Assembly (NCBI GenBank): GCA_947650365.1 | Contig: OX393553.1 | Location: 38,233,947-38,297,946 of the forward strand | Direction: 5' to 3' | Source: Chamaelirium japonicum | Lineage: Eukaryota > Streptophyta > Magnoliopsida > Liliales > Melanthiaceae | Length of the DNA: 64,000 nt | Notes under the pieces: generated by a model | Told to the model about the DNA's origin: nothing | The model's database searches: none | Seen by the model: the letters and a program-made list of their open reading frames with translations, nothing else | In this document: positions 36,929 through 49,180 of the stretch, piece after piece | Position numbering within the stretch: position 1 is the first letter of the stretch | Layout of the letters: the number at the start of each line of letters is the position of its first letter | Program-made: the position numbers and the translations under genes

Positions 36929-38518
36929 GGTATCCTAGAAGTATTTAAGAACATACAAATCAATATCCCATTCTTGGATGCCATCAAGCAAATACCCTCC
37001 TATGCTAAGTTCCTCAAGGACCTTACTACTATTAAAAGAAAAACGTCTGTCCCTTGTGCTGCTACTATGGCAGCCCAAGCCTCCTGTTTTATCCAACAGA
37101 CTGTTGCACCCAAATATAAGGATCCTGGCTGTCCAACTATTTCTATAGGAATAGGAGACACAATAGTGGAAAAGTGTCTTCTGGATTTGGGTGCTAGCGT
37201 TAACCTTCTACCCTATTCGGTTTACACTCAATTAGGTTTGGGGGAGTTAAAACCCACAACCCTAACGTTACTTTTAGCCGATAGGTCTGTAAAAATTCCA
37301 AAGGGTGTAGTTGAAGATGTTATCATTAAGGTGGACGAATTCTACTTTCCTGCTGATTTTGTCGTTCTTGATACTGAGCCTGTCCTAAACCCCAATAAGC
37401 ACATCCCTGTGATCTTAGGTCGACCATTCCTTGCCATGGCGGATGCTGTTATTCGATGTAGAAATGGAGTAATGACACTTTCATTTGGCAATATGAAGGT
37501 CGAACTCAATGTTTTTCGTAATAGCGTGCAACCTTCTGACATGGACGACGTTGAAGAGGTTGACATGATTGACACTCTGGTTGATGATACTTTTGATAAC
37601 TCTTGTTTTAATGATCCATTGGAACAATGCTTAGCTCATTTCGGACTAGACATGGACATGGATGCATCAATTAGAGAAGTCAACACATTGTTAGATTCCG
37701 CTCCTCCCATGGATATAGGTCGATGGAAGGCTAGTATAGAACCCCTACCAGTAAATAAATCTATGCCTATTCCATCAATCATCGAACCTCCAAAGTTAGA
37801 ATTGAAACCTCTCTCTGACACATTGAAGTATACTTTTCTTGGTGACTCTGAAACCTTGCCTGTTATTATTTCTTCACAATTAGACAAGGATCAAGAAAAG
37901 CAATTACTTGATGTCCTACAAAAACATAGAGAAGCCATTGGGTGGACCATAGCTGATATCAAGGGAATTAGTCCTTCAATAGTCATGCACCAAATTCATC
38001 TCGAAGAGAATTCTAAACCCTCGAGAGAATCACAAAGGCGACTAAATCCCGTTATGAAGGAAGTAGTGCGAGGCGAAGTGATGAAGTTACTTGACGCGGG
38101 CATTATCTATCCTATATCCGATAGTCAATGGGTCAGCCCCGTACAAGTTGTTCCTAAAAAGTCTGGTGTTACCGTAGTTGCAAATGAAAACAATGAATTA
38201 GTACCAACTCGAGTCCAAACTGGTTGGCGAGTTTGTATTGATTATAGGAAGTTAAACGCTATGACTAGAAAAGATCATTTCCCCTTACCTTTCATTGATC
38301 AAATGTTAGAGCGTTTAGCAGGTCATGCATACTACTCATTTTTGGATGGCTATTCGGGATATAACCAAATCCCAATCGCTCGTGAGGATCAAGAGAAAAC
38401 GACGTTCACATGTCCGTTTGGTACATTTGCCTACCGTCGCATGCCCTTTGGGTTATGCAATGCACCTGCTACCTTTCAGCGGTGCATGTTGAGTATCTTT
38501 TCAGACATGGTAGAATGA
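36929..38518 (+). pseudogene. pol, first part: protease and reverse transcriptase to a stop
   Basis: In phase with gag after the TAG, the frame has LEVFKNIQINIPFLDAIKQ, then an aspartic protease with CLLDLGASVNLLP (catalytic DLGAS at 37,184-37,198) and VILGRPFLAMADAVI. An acidic linker follows (NDPLEQCLAHFGLDMD; LKYTFLGDSETLPVII). The RT core comes next: QWVSPVQVVPKKSG, WRVCIDYRKLNAMTRKDHFP, FLDGYSGYNQIPI, FGTFAYRRMPFGLCNAPATF. TGA at 38,516-38,518 cuts RT four codons before the FMDD catalytic motif, consistent with a single-base mutation. No frameshift is seen. This copy cannot make full RT without suppression. Confidence 0.9.
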
Positions 38519-40702
38519 TTTTTAGAAGTCTTTATGGACGACTTCTCAGTGTTCGGATCTAACTTTCATGAAGGGCTTTATCACCTGTCTCTTGTTCTGA
38601 TCCGTTGTAAGGAGAAGAACTTAGTTCTTAATTGGGAAAAATGTCACTTCATGGTCAAATCTGGTATTGTCTTAGGTCATATTGTGTCAGATAAGGGGAT
38701 AGAAGTTGATAAAGCCAAGGTGGATCTTATCTCTAATTTACCACCTCCTAAAACTGTCAGAGAAGTACGATCCTTTCTAGGACACGCTGGCTTCTACCGC
38801 CGCTTCATTAAAGACTTCTCAAAAATTTCTAAACCTTTATGTGACCTGTTAGCCAAAGATGTCTCGTTCGAATTTACTCCTGCCTGCTTGAATGCCTTTG
38901 AAAGGCTTAAAACTGAATTAATATCAGCACCCATCATCCGACCTCCAGATTGGAATGCCCCATTCGAGGTGATGTGTGATGCATCGGATTACGCTCTAGG
39001 TGTAGTTTTAGGGCAACGAAGTGCTAAACTCCCCCATGTTATTCAATACGCGAGTAAAACTCTTAATGATGCTCAACTCAACTACTCCACTACTGAAAAA
39101 GAGTTATTAGCCGTCGTCTTTGCCCTAGACAAATTTCGTCCCTACCTAATTGGATCAAAGGTTATCATTTTTACTGATCACGCCGCGCTTAAGTATCTTC
39201 TCACAAAGAAAGACGCTAAAGCGCGATTAATTCGATGGATTTTATTGCTACAAGAATTTGACCTCGAAATTAGAGACAAAAAGGGATCGGAGAATGTAGT
39301 TGCCGACCACCTATCTAGGCTGATAGTTGAGCCAATGACAGAACCTACACCTATAGTCGAAACCTTTCCAGATGAGCAATTAATGCTAATATCTCATATT
39401 AACACCCCATGGTATGCTGATATTGTAAACTACCTAGTCACAGGACAGATGCCTAATACTTGGATTAAACAAGAACGAATGCGATTCATATCGAAAGCCA
39501 AATGGTATTTCTGGGATGAACCATATCTATTCAAATACTGTTCCGATCAAATTATCAGACGATGTGTCCCTGACTGCGATCATAAACATATTATGTCATT
39601 TTTCCATGACCACGCATGTGGTGGCCACTTTAGTGGTAAGAAAACCGCTGCAAAAATTTTACAGTGTGGTTTCTATTGGCCGACCCTATTTAAAGATACT
39701 CATTCTTATTGTAAATCTTGTGATCGCTGTCAACGTCTCGGAAAAATCTCAAAACGGAATGAGATGCCCTTAAATCCAATTCTGATCGCTGAAGTCTTTG
39801 ATGTATGGGGCATCGATTTTATGGGACCTTTCCCTATGTCTTATGGTTGCCAATATATTCTAGTCTCTGTTGACTACGTCTCAAAATGGGTTGAAGCAGT
39901 CGCATGCCGAACGAATGACCACAAGGTCGTGATCCAGTTCCTTAAAGAAAATATTTTTGCTAGATTTGGAACTCCACGTGCTATCATTAGCGATGGAGGT
40001 AAACATTTCTGCAATAGAATTTTTGAAGCGTTAATGAAAAAGTACTGCGTCACCCATAAGGTAGCCACTCCCTACCACCCACAAACTAGTGGGCAAGTTG
40101 AAATTTCAAATAGGGAGATAAAGACGATATTAGAGAAAACAATTAACCCTAACAGAAAGGATTGGTCACTTCGGTTGACTGATGCCCTGTGGGCATATCG
40201 TACAGCTTTTAAAACTCCAATTGGAATGTCTCCATATCGCATAGTCTATGGAAAGGCCTGTCATCTGCCTGTCGAGTTGGAACATAGGGCCTATTGGGCG
40301 ATCAAACGATTAAATTATGACCTCGATAAGGCCGGCAAACAAAGAAAACTTCAACTCGATGAGCTCGATGAGATTCGAAATGATGCGTATAATTGTGCTA
40401 AACGATATAAGGATCGAATGAAGATCATGCATGATAAGATCATAATTCGAAAGGAATTATATCCAGGCCAAAAAGTCCTATTATACAACTCTAGATTGCA
40501 TCTGTTCCCTGGCAAGTTAAAATCACGCTGGACGGGACCATACATTATTGACAAAATTCACCCATACGGTGCGGTAGAACTCTTAAATGATAAGGATGGA
40601 ACAACTTTCCAAGTGAACGGACATCGTTTGAAACCATACCTTGAGTATCTGACCCCAGAAGTTGAAGAGGTACTTCTGGAAGATCCTGTTTATCAGGATT
40701 GA
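38519..40702 (+). pseudogene. pol, second part: RT tail, RNase H, integrase
   Basis: Same phase as upstream. FMDD lies at 38,531-38,542. Counting from the M of FMDD (38,534), RNase H has D149 (CDASDYALG), E190, D215 (FTDHAAL) and D258 (VADHLSRL). The integrase zinc region has CKSCDRC near residue 393. The integrase core triad is D428 (GIDFMGPFP), D487 (ISDGGKHF) and E523 ([10 protein letters not shown]), spaced D-58-D-35-E. The C-terminus has [20 protein letters not shown], a GPY-type module, and no chromodomain. The stop is at 40,700. Apart from the upstream stop the region is intact, implying recent activity. Sequence style matches the Athila lineage. Confidence 0.92.
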
Positions 40703-41007
40703 TTTATCTATCTACTAAAAATCCTCTATTGTATAATAGCTGTTAGTTTGTTTTTATCATTTGCTTTTTTTTAGTTTCAGTAGAATGTCTGCTATTTATT
40801 TTTAGTTAAACTATGATTGTCTTTTCTTTTTCTTTGTGGCACTGACATTTTGCAGGAAACTATCATACAAAACACTTTTAAGGTATTATCCATCCTTACA
40901 ACTTCGTACTTTCATTTTATATATATGTCCTTCAAAAATGCTATCATATAATGCTATCATCTCATTCATGAGCATGTATAATTCATACATTGAGGACAAT
41001 GTCTAAT

Positions 41008-41027
41008 TTAAGTTTGGAGGTATGATG
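41008..41027 (+). other. Internal second polypurine-like tract
   Basis: TTAAGTTTGGAGGTATGATG, preceded by GAGGACAATGTC, closely copies the 3' tract TTAAGTTTGGGGGTGTGTTG (42,684-42,703), which is preceded by GAGGACGAGAAA. The same pair is found in the partner element at about 48,940-48,965 and 47,431-47,455. Confidence 0.7.
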
Positions 41028-42682
41028 TACCTTTTACAAAATCTTGTTTGCATCTAGTTTCTACAAAATTGTCAATTTTTGTTCTTTAAAAAAAAAAAAA
41101 AAAAAACTAATAAAAAAAAAAAAAAAATTTAGAATAATAGTAATAATAATGCATCAACTTACGCTGTAGTGGGACAGCTCGGCACATACGTCTTGGCGTA
41201 TGTGCGTCTCGTCTGTAGTCCCCGACCAAAACTACAGTGTTCGAATAGAAATATATAGAAATTTGTATTTGCATGTTTTTATTTTGTTCTTTTTCATATT
41301 TTAGTTTCTTATCGTATTACTTTTACCGTCCTTTTCGTTCTTTTCGAAGAAAAACATATATATCTATAGATATTTCACCTTTATTTCAGGTTTTGTAGTA
41401 TAATTTTATCGTACTCGAATAGGACCATAAGGCACTTGGTAATCAAGGTATAAAGTCCAAGGATTAGCTAGAAAAAGTATGTCTAATATGGTTCTGACCC
41501 TTAGTAACCTTTTAGAGATTGTCAAAACAAACTTAACTTGACCTTTCACTTCACATCTGGCTTACACCTCTAGGGTCTAGATTCAAAGCTTTCATATCAC
41601 CTAATAGTCACTTGGAGTCCTGATGAACCATGCGGATCTGGTTCACTTGGTTTGAAAAAAAAAAAATATCATTAGAAAAGCGACCAGTGAATTCTAAGGT
41701 ATAGCGGAAAGGGCTACCTATTAGCATGGTCTAGGACCTAATTATGTAAAAGTCTTAACCTGTATGCCCTAGTATGAGTGAAGCCTGGTCGATAGGGTTA
41801 TGAGAATGATCCTATGGATGCAGAGTGAATCAAATATAAAGGCAACATGACGATGGCTACCTAACTCATGAGAGCGTTGGCAGCGTGTCATGGGCATAGA
41901 GTGCAGCTGGCATGGTACAAGTTAGGAAGGGATATATAATTAGATCCAGAAAAAAATGAGACCGAAAAAAAAAAAAAAAAAAGAAAAAAAAAAAGAAGGA
42001 AAAAGAAAAAGAAAATAGTGTGAAAGCCGTCGTTATAAACAATGTGGGGAAACTGGAATATCACATATAAAGCCGAAAGGTATTAAGGTGAATATCCACA
42101 ACTCTCACTAGCCTGTCTAGATTAGCTGGTTTTGACTCAGGTTCTAAGGTCGACTTTGACCGTTCTAGGAGACTGTTAGAATGTTATGAATGTAGAGAAC
42201 CAAACCCCCAGTTGTGTTTAGCCCAGACAGCACCGTGCACTCGAGCATAGTTGACTTTGACCTTTTCTAGCGGGAAACTAATAGTTAAAACCTAAAGTGC
42301 TTACTTTGAAAGCCGAAGCTTGGGTTAGATACCGTGTGAGTCTTGTGCCTCAGAAATTCTATTTTTGAGTACTTTTTAATTATTCTATGAAACCGAATTT
42401 TCTTATTTCTTATTTCGTATTTTTATTTTTATTTATTTATTAATTTTTTTTTTAAAAAAAAAAAAATGAAAAAAAAAATTATTTTGAATTTTGTGGGTAG
42501 ATTCACTGCAAACCCTCACGAGACAAAACTCGTCCACTAGGGTGACCTAGGGGTTTAACGGCTTGTTGCACGTGCTAAGTGCAATCGCGATTCCTGCGAA
42601 AGTGAGTTAAATTATTTTTTTTATTTTTTATTTTTATTATTTTTTTAGTCTATTTTATTTGCTTTCTCGAGGACGAGAAAGA

Positions 42683-42698
42683 TTTAAGTTTGGGGGTG
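42683..42698 (+). other. Polypurine tract before U3 start
   Basis: TTTAAGTTTGGGGGTG immediately precedes TGTTGAGCG, the LTR start. This is the usual 3' polypurine arrangement in Athila elements. Confidence 0.85.
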
Positions 42699-44340
42699 TG
42701 TTGAGCGTCCATTTGGTGCGATTTATCCTTTCTTTTTCATGCACATAGCGTCACTTTGCTACGTAAAACTTTCATAATGCACGTAAACTGCATGAGTCTC
42801 TTTGCACCACGATATAGTAGACTCTCATACGAACCCAACGGCATATTGGTTCGCTCTCATACATTGCATGCATGAAAGATACAGAGCCTCATAGTCCAAA
42901 TTATCCTTTTATCGATAATCGCGTTTGAATCTGATAAGCGTCATCTTATCTGTGTTTTTCAGGGAATTGATCCGGTTTTCGATGCAGTCAGCTCAAAGAC
43001 TTCATGACCAAGCCATGGATATTCTCTCGATAATTTGACGGAGGCTGTACAGCTCGTTTGGAGGCTTATTCTGAAGAACGATGAAAACGGACAATTGCAA
43101 TGAGTCGGATAAGAGAAGACTTTAACTGAGCCGATGCAATGCATGATACGAACTGGAAGAGGACTACAGACATACAAATAGGCGACGATGCGATTGATGA
43201 TGGATTCGGATTACGATGACCAAAGCCTGCTCAAGTTTCCCGCATGATCCCATTGCGCTTGAACCCAGTTGTAATTATTCCATTCCTATGCAAACAAACC
43301 CAAGCCAAACTCCGATCCACCAAGCCCATGCATGCATCCACCGTCCGATCCATGACCTCATGCATGCAACCTAGCCACGCAGCCCATCTCTAGAGTTGAT
43401 CTCATCCATTGCATAAAATCGATCACAGCTGTCCATATACCCAGCTGTACCCGAGCTCCTTCTTTTCCGTTTCTCTAATTTCTTTTTAGTCCCAACTCAT
43501 CCCGGCCGTCCCGAGTACCCAGCGACCCCCATCACTCTCGTCCATGCAATCAACATCACGGCCGTCCCTTCCGTGATGCAGTCCAAGCACAGCGATCCCA
43601 TGTGATCCCATGCATACACTGCTCCTATTTTTCTCTCATTCCCACCATCACAACCATCCGATCCAATCACAACCCGGCTGCACCTATACCATCCGATGCA
43701 TTACCCATGTATGCAAGCCCAATCAAAGCACCCATGTGATCCCATGCACACCGATCTCTCTCCTCCCTGTTTTCTCTCAACCGCCCAATCTTCTCTTCTC
43801 TCACACCCGATCACAGCCACCCCTTACACCCAGCCGTCCATGCATCCCATGCATGCAGGCCACCGGATCCCATGCTGACCCCGGAGATCCTTTCTCTCTC
43901 CCGTTTCCTTCTTTCTCTCATACTCTCACCCGATCTTCTCTCTCTAGCTGCCCAACTTAGCAACCCAATCCCAGCAGTCCGTAGCCCTCTTCCCCTTGAT
44001 TCTCTCAACCAAAGCCCAGCCTAACTTTTCTCTCTCTAAAACCTAAAACCGAGACCCCCCCGTTTCGATCGTTTCTCTCTAACTCTCTCTACCGTCTACC
44101 TCTCTCTCCCATTAACCACAGCCGTCCGTCTTACCCGAGCCACCCCAGCCCGACTTTCTCTAACTAAAACCCATGCACCCACCGATCTTCTCTCCCTCTC
44201 TTTCCTTAAACCGAGCCATGCACGTCAACTCTCTCAACCGAACGGCTCTCTTTCTTTTTCCTTTTTTCAATCTTTCCTTTATCTCTCTCTAGTCCGAACT
44301 CTCTCTCTCTCCTATATAAGGGGAGCTTTGTACGACCTTT
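42699..44340 (+). repeat. LTR-B U3 (1,642 bp), plus strand, ending near predicted TSS
   Basis: Starts TGTTGAGCGTCCATTTGG and ends TACGACCTTT. It is the reverse complement of 52,901-54,542, exactly equal in length and nearly identical. The TATA box CCTATATAAGG at 44,311-44,321 puts a predicted transcription start about where the segment breaks off. The R and U5 parts expected of a 3' LTR are missing. Short frames here and in the mirror copy are not genes. Confidence 0.88.
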
Positions 44341-44569
44341 ATGCCGTTGGGTTCGTATGAGAGTCTACTATATCGTGGTGCAAAGAGACTCATGCAGTTT
44401 ACGTGCATTATGAAAGTTTTACGTAGCAAAGTGACGCTATGTGCATGAAAAAGAAAGGATAAATCGCACCAAATGGACGCTCAACACACCCCCAAACTTA
44501 AATCTTTCTCGTCCTCGAGAAAGCAAATAAAATAGACTAGAAAAATAATAAAAATAAAAAATAAAAACT
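44341..44569 (-). repeat. Inverted U3 start and polypurine segment
   Basis: 44,341-44,486 is the reverse complement of the first 146 bp of LTR-B, and 44,487-44,569 the reverse complement of the polypurine tract with its T-rich upstream region (42,610-42,698). It meets the opposite-strand U3 at 44,340/44,341, creating an inverted junction. It meets the end of LTR-A at AAAAACT, a string also found next to the primer site (AGTTTTTGGCGCC). Confidence 0.85.
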
Positions 44570-47434
44570 TGATGTGATCTAAACTAATCCTAAATTAAGG
44601 CTTTAATTTGATCTAAATTATAACTCGCAAGTGCACGAATCGCTTTGTAGGAGCGGTACGTATTACGAGGTCGATCCCACAGGGATTGCTAATGAGGGAA
44701 CTGTCTAATCTAGGGTTATTAACTATTTACCTAAGTTATTTAATGAGCAATATTGTTGAGTTGATTTTATGAGATTGTGATGAAAAAGTAACTAAGCAGT
44801 ATTAAAGCATGCAGATTAACTAATTAAGGTAATGCGGTGCAGTGTGAAAGTTCAGATATGGATGTGATATTCTAAGCCCTAGAATCCGCACATGTAGCGA
44901 TCTAAACCGTATTTCTATATGATTTCCAAGATTCTCACGGAGATGCGAAGTCAATCTCTCTCCGCGCATGATATTCAATAGAGCATTATTAGGATGAACT
45001 AATGTAGTGATCTTTCTCGCTTCATAGAAATAAGAAGAAGTAATCCTCCGTAAAATTCGTAGTGATAACAAAAGCCAAGACTATGTAATAATTCCCCGTA
45101 AAACTTTCCGTAATAACGAAGAATAAAACTATGAAATCGACTTCTGTAAAACCCTGATAATACAGAGAATAAGTCGGACTTACTGCATGCAATTCCTATC
45201 AAGGTTTCATGAGATAAATAAGATCACAATATTTCATTGAACGAACGGAAATATAGAAATAACATAAAAACAGAGTTTAGATCTGACTACAGGGCTTCAT
45301 CCAGGTCTTAGAATAGGGTGGTTAGCCTCGGATGGCCATGTGAGCGCTAATGGCGGATGCTTCTTTCTTGATGACGAACCCGGCGATGATTGCGACGTGC
45401 GACGATGATGACGGAATCCGCCGGCGAGGATTGTAGCGTGACGTAGTCGGCGAAGATGGCGTGACCGGCGGAGATGGTACGGGTTGTAGATGAACGATGG
45501 TAGTAGGTGTACGGTGGTGAGATGGAGATGATGATAGGTTCGGGTCCGTAGATGATGGTCTAAAAAGCCCCGGTGGTAATGAAGATGGAAGATGGTGGTA
45601 AGGGTTTTTGGTCGTCCCCTAGGTGCGTCCAAAGCTTCTCCTTATATAGGAGATGAGATAGAGAAAAAGACAGAGCGGAAAGTCCGGCTAGGATGAGTGC
45701 ATGGGTCGGGTCTAGAGAGAGAAGACGTAGAGAACGGGAGAGAGAAAGACCGTTCGGTATAGGGTCTAGATCTAGAGAGAGAAAGAGATAGAGAAAGATA
45801 AGGAAAGAGAGAGAGAGTATCGGACTTTAGAGAGAGAAAATCAAGGAGGGATAATGAAGGAAGTTCGGTGGGGTGCGGTTTAGGAAAGAGAGAGAAAATC
45901 GGGCTCGCATGGCTGGGTTTCGGTTCTAGAGAGAGAAAGGCTCGGGCGGTTAAGGAAAGAGAGGGAGATGGTGCGGTTAATGAGAGAGAAACGGGAGAGG
46001 GCTCGGCTACAGCTGGGGGTCCGATTTAGAGGGAGAAAGGAGAGAAGTCCGGCTTGCAGGCTGTACTCGGGTACAGCTGGACGGCTCGCATGGTTCCGGT
46101 TTTAGAAAGCCTGCATGTGATCTAATCGGACGGCTATGATTGGTTCGGTGGTATGCAGCTGGGCCTGCATGCGTTCACATGCATGCGGTCAGTTTGCATG
46201 CATGGGCTGGACCGGACGGCTGTGATTATGGGCTTGGAGAGATGTTCGGCTGGGTGCAATGGTAGGGAGTCCGATGCTATCGGACGGCTGTGAATCAAAG
46301 AGGATCCGGAGCTGAGCTGCTGGGGTTTTAAAGGATCGGGTGGCTGTGATGGTAGGATGCGGACGACTGGAATTGAGTGGGAATGAGAGGTGGGTGCAAT
46401 GGGAAGTTGGACGGCTGGGATTAAAGAGATGAGGGGGACGGATGCATGGGGTTTACGTTGGGAATGGGTTTCCAATTCCAAGCATAGGATCTGCATGGGT
46501 TTTAAAGGGGAGATGCATGGATGGGATCATGGATCGGACGGCTGCGATTAGTTGAGTTGGGGCTATTGCATGCAATGTGGATGTTTAGAGAGGGAGATAT
46601 AGAGAGATGGAGGATCGGGTGGTCGTGATCGGGTGCACAAGTGGGGACTTGGGTGTAATCAAACGAACAGTTATGATAAGATCAAGCATGGGTTTGGACA
46701 AGGTTTGCACGGAGTGTTTTGGCTTTGCACGGCTATCTAGGCCATCGGATGGCTCTGATTAAATGAAAATAAAGAAAAGGAAGAGAATGAGGATATGAGG
46801 AGTTTGGGCGATTGGGATTGATTCGGATGCAAGGGATGACTCGGTTGGAATCATGATCGACGGGGTATTGCACGGCTATGATGGAAAAAGAGAGTAGAAT
46901 AGGGAGAAGAAAGGTGGTAGGTTCGGGTGTTCTCCGTGCCACGTCTGTAAGTCACCATCATGCCTCATTAAGCTCCGTAGAATGTCCGGGGGTCTTCGTC
47001 CGCCCGATGAAGTCAATTCTCCGCCAAATCATGTACTTAGTCTTTGCTCCATTGTTCTTCAGAAACTGCTTCAAAACATATTATGCATCCTTCATCGGGT
47101 CATCGTGAGAGTATCCAACGCTTCAGTATGATGCCCTTGAGCTGACTGCATCGCTTACCGGGTCGATTCCCTGAGAAACACACATGAAATGACGAGTGTA
47201 AGATTCAAATGCGATTATCGATAAAAGGATAATTTGGATTATCGGGCTCCGTATTTTTCATGTATGCAATGTATGAGAGCGAACCAATATGCCACTGTGT
47301 TCGTATGAAAGTCTACTAAGCAGTGGTGCAAAGATAATTATGCAGTTTACGTGTAGTATGAAAGTTTTACGTAGCAAACTGATGATATATGCATAATACT
47401 AAAAGGATAATTCGCACAAATTGGCCGCTCAACA
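44570..47434 (-). repeat. LTR-A, 3' LTR of non-autonomous partner (2,865 bp)
   Basis: The minus strand starts TGTTGAGCGGCCAATTTG and ends AGATCACATCA. A TATA box (CCTATATAAGG) lies at 45,640-45,650. U3 contains GAGAGAGAAA-rich and GCATGCATGC-rich stretches. Its terminal ~724 bp are repeated nearly exactly at 50,889-51,612. It differs from LTR-B mainly in U3 and inner R/U5. The termini and the first ~100 bp from the U5 end are similar. Confidence 0.88.
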
Positions 47435-49180
47435 CACCCCCAAACTTAAATCTTGCTCGCCCTCGAGTAAGAAAAGAAAAATAAACATAATAAATGACAA
47501 AATAAAAACTCCTAACTCACTTTCGCAGGAATCGCGACTGCACTTAGCACGTGCAACAAGCCGTTAAACCCCTGGGTTACCCCAGTGGACGAGTTTCGTC
47601 TCGTGAGGGTTTACAATGAATCTACCCACAAAATTCAAAATTTTTTTTTTTAAATAAAAAAAAATAAAAATAAGATATAAGAAAAGTCGGTTTTGCAGAA
47701 TAATTAAAAAGTACTCAAAAATAGAATTTCTAAGGCACAAGACTCACAAGGTATCTAACCCAAGCTTCGGCTTTCGAAGTACGCACTTTAGGTTCTAACT
47801 ATTAGTTTCCCGCTAGAAAAAGTCAAGGTCAACTATGCTCGAGTGCACGGTGCTGTCTGGGCTAAACACAACTGGGGGTTTGGTTCTCTACATTCATAAC
47901 ATTCTAACAGTCTCCTAGAATGGTCAAAGTCGACCTTAGAACCTGAGTCAAAACCAGCTAATCTAGACAGGCTAGTGAGAGTTGTGGATATTCACCTTAA
48001 TACCTTTCGGCTTTATATGTGATATTCCAGTTTCCCCACATTGTTTATAGCGACGGCTTTCACACTATTTTCTTTTTCTTTCCCTTTTTTTCTCTTTTTT
48101 TTTTTCGTTTCTTTTTTTTTTTTTTTTCTGGATCTAATTATATATCCCTTCCTAACTTGTACCATGCTAGCTGCACGTACTCTATGCCCATGACACGCTG
48201 CCAACGCTCTCATGAGTTAGGTAGCCATCCTCATGTTGCCTTTATATTTGATTCACTCTGCATCCATAGGATCATTCTCATAACCCTATCGACCAGGCTT
48301 CACTCATACTAGGGCATACAGGTTAAGACTTTTACATAATTAGATCCTAGACCATGCTAATAGGTAGCCCTTTCCGCTATACCTTAGAATTCACTGGTCG
48401 CTTTTCTAATGATATTTTTTTTTTTTTCAAACCAAGTGAACCAGATCCGCATGGTTCATCAGGACTCCAAGTGACTATTAGGTGATATGAAAGCTTTGAA
48501 TCTAGACCCTAGAGGTGTAAGCCAGATGTGAAGTGAAAGTCAAGTCTAGTTTGTTTTGACAATCTCTAAAAGGTTACTAAGGGTCAGAACCATATTAGAC
48601 ATACTTTTTCTAGCTGATCCTTGAACTTTATTTTTTTTAAAAAAAAATAACGAAAGGGAAGGCAAAAGTAATACGATAAGAAACTAAAATAAGAAAAAGA
48701 AAATAAAAACATGCAAATGCAAATTCCTATATATTTCTATACGAACGCTATAGTTTTGATAGGGGACTACAGACGAGACACATATACACGAGATGTATGT
48801 GCCGAGCTGTCCCACTATAGCGTAAGTTGATGTATTATTAATATTATTTAAAAAAAAACAATTTTTTTTTTTTTAAAATTCAAAATAAGAACAGAAAACT
48901 TTTGTGGAAATTGAATACATACAGGATTTTGCAAAAAATGCATCACACCCCCAAACTTAAATTAGACATTGTCCTCAATGTATGAATTAGACATGCTCAT
49001 GGATGAGATGGTAGCATTATATGATAGCATTTTTGAAGGACATATATATAAAATGAAAGTATGAAGTTTTAAGGATGGATAGTACCGTATAATTTCGTTG
49101 CATCCTTGTTTCCTACAAAATGTTAGTACCACAAAGAAAAGAACAAATCGACTAAATAGACTAATAAGGACGAGCAGATA
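47435..49180 (-). other. 3' non-coding region of non-autonomous partner
   Basis: Begins (minus strand) after the coding frame with a T-rich tract and an internal polypurine-like tract at about 48,940-48,965. It ends with TTTAAGTTTGGGGGTG before LTR-A. It is homologous throughout to 40,850-42,698. No separate gene is seen; the pyrimidine-rich frame at 48,019-48,312 is low complexity. Confidence 0.75.

Larger units (their letters stand above)
40703..42698 (+). other. 3' non-coding region of autonomous element; no env-like frame
   Basis: Two kilobases without a long frame, with several A- and T-rich tracts. It is homologous, block by block, to the 3' region of the minus-strand partner (47,435-49,180). 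Shared words include CCCGACCAAAACTACAG, GAACCATGCGGATCTGG, GAGTGAAGCCTGGTCGATAG, GCCCAGACAGCACCGTGCAC and CTCACGAGACAAAACTCGTC. This shared region is probably what lets both RNAs be processed alike (inference). The env-like frame of classical Athila is absent. Confidence 0.75.

Noticed and set aside
43610-43960. Conserved 116-codon frame, identical at 53,281-53,631 on the other strand
   Set aside because: It lies in LTR U3 and is identical because the U3 is an inverted duplicate; low-complexity His/Pro/Ser composition.
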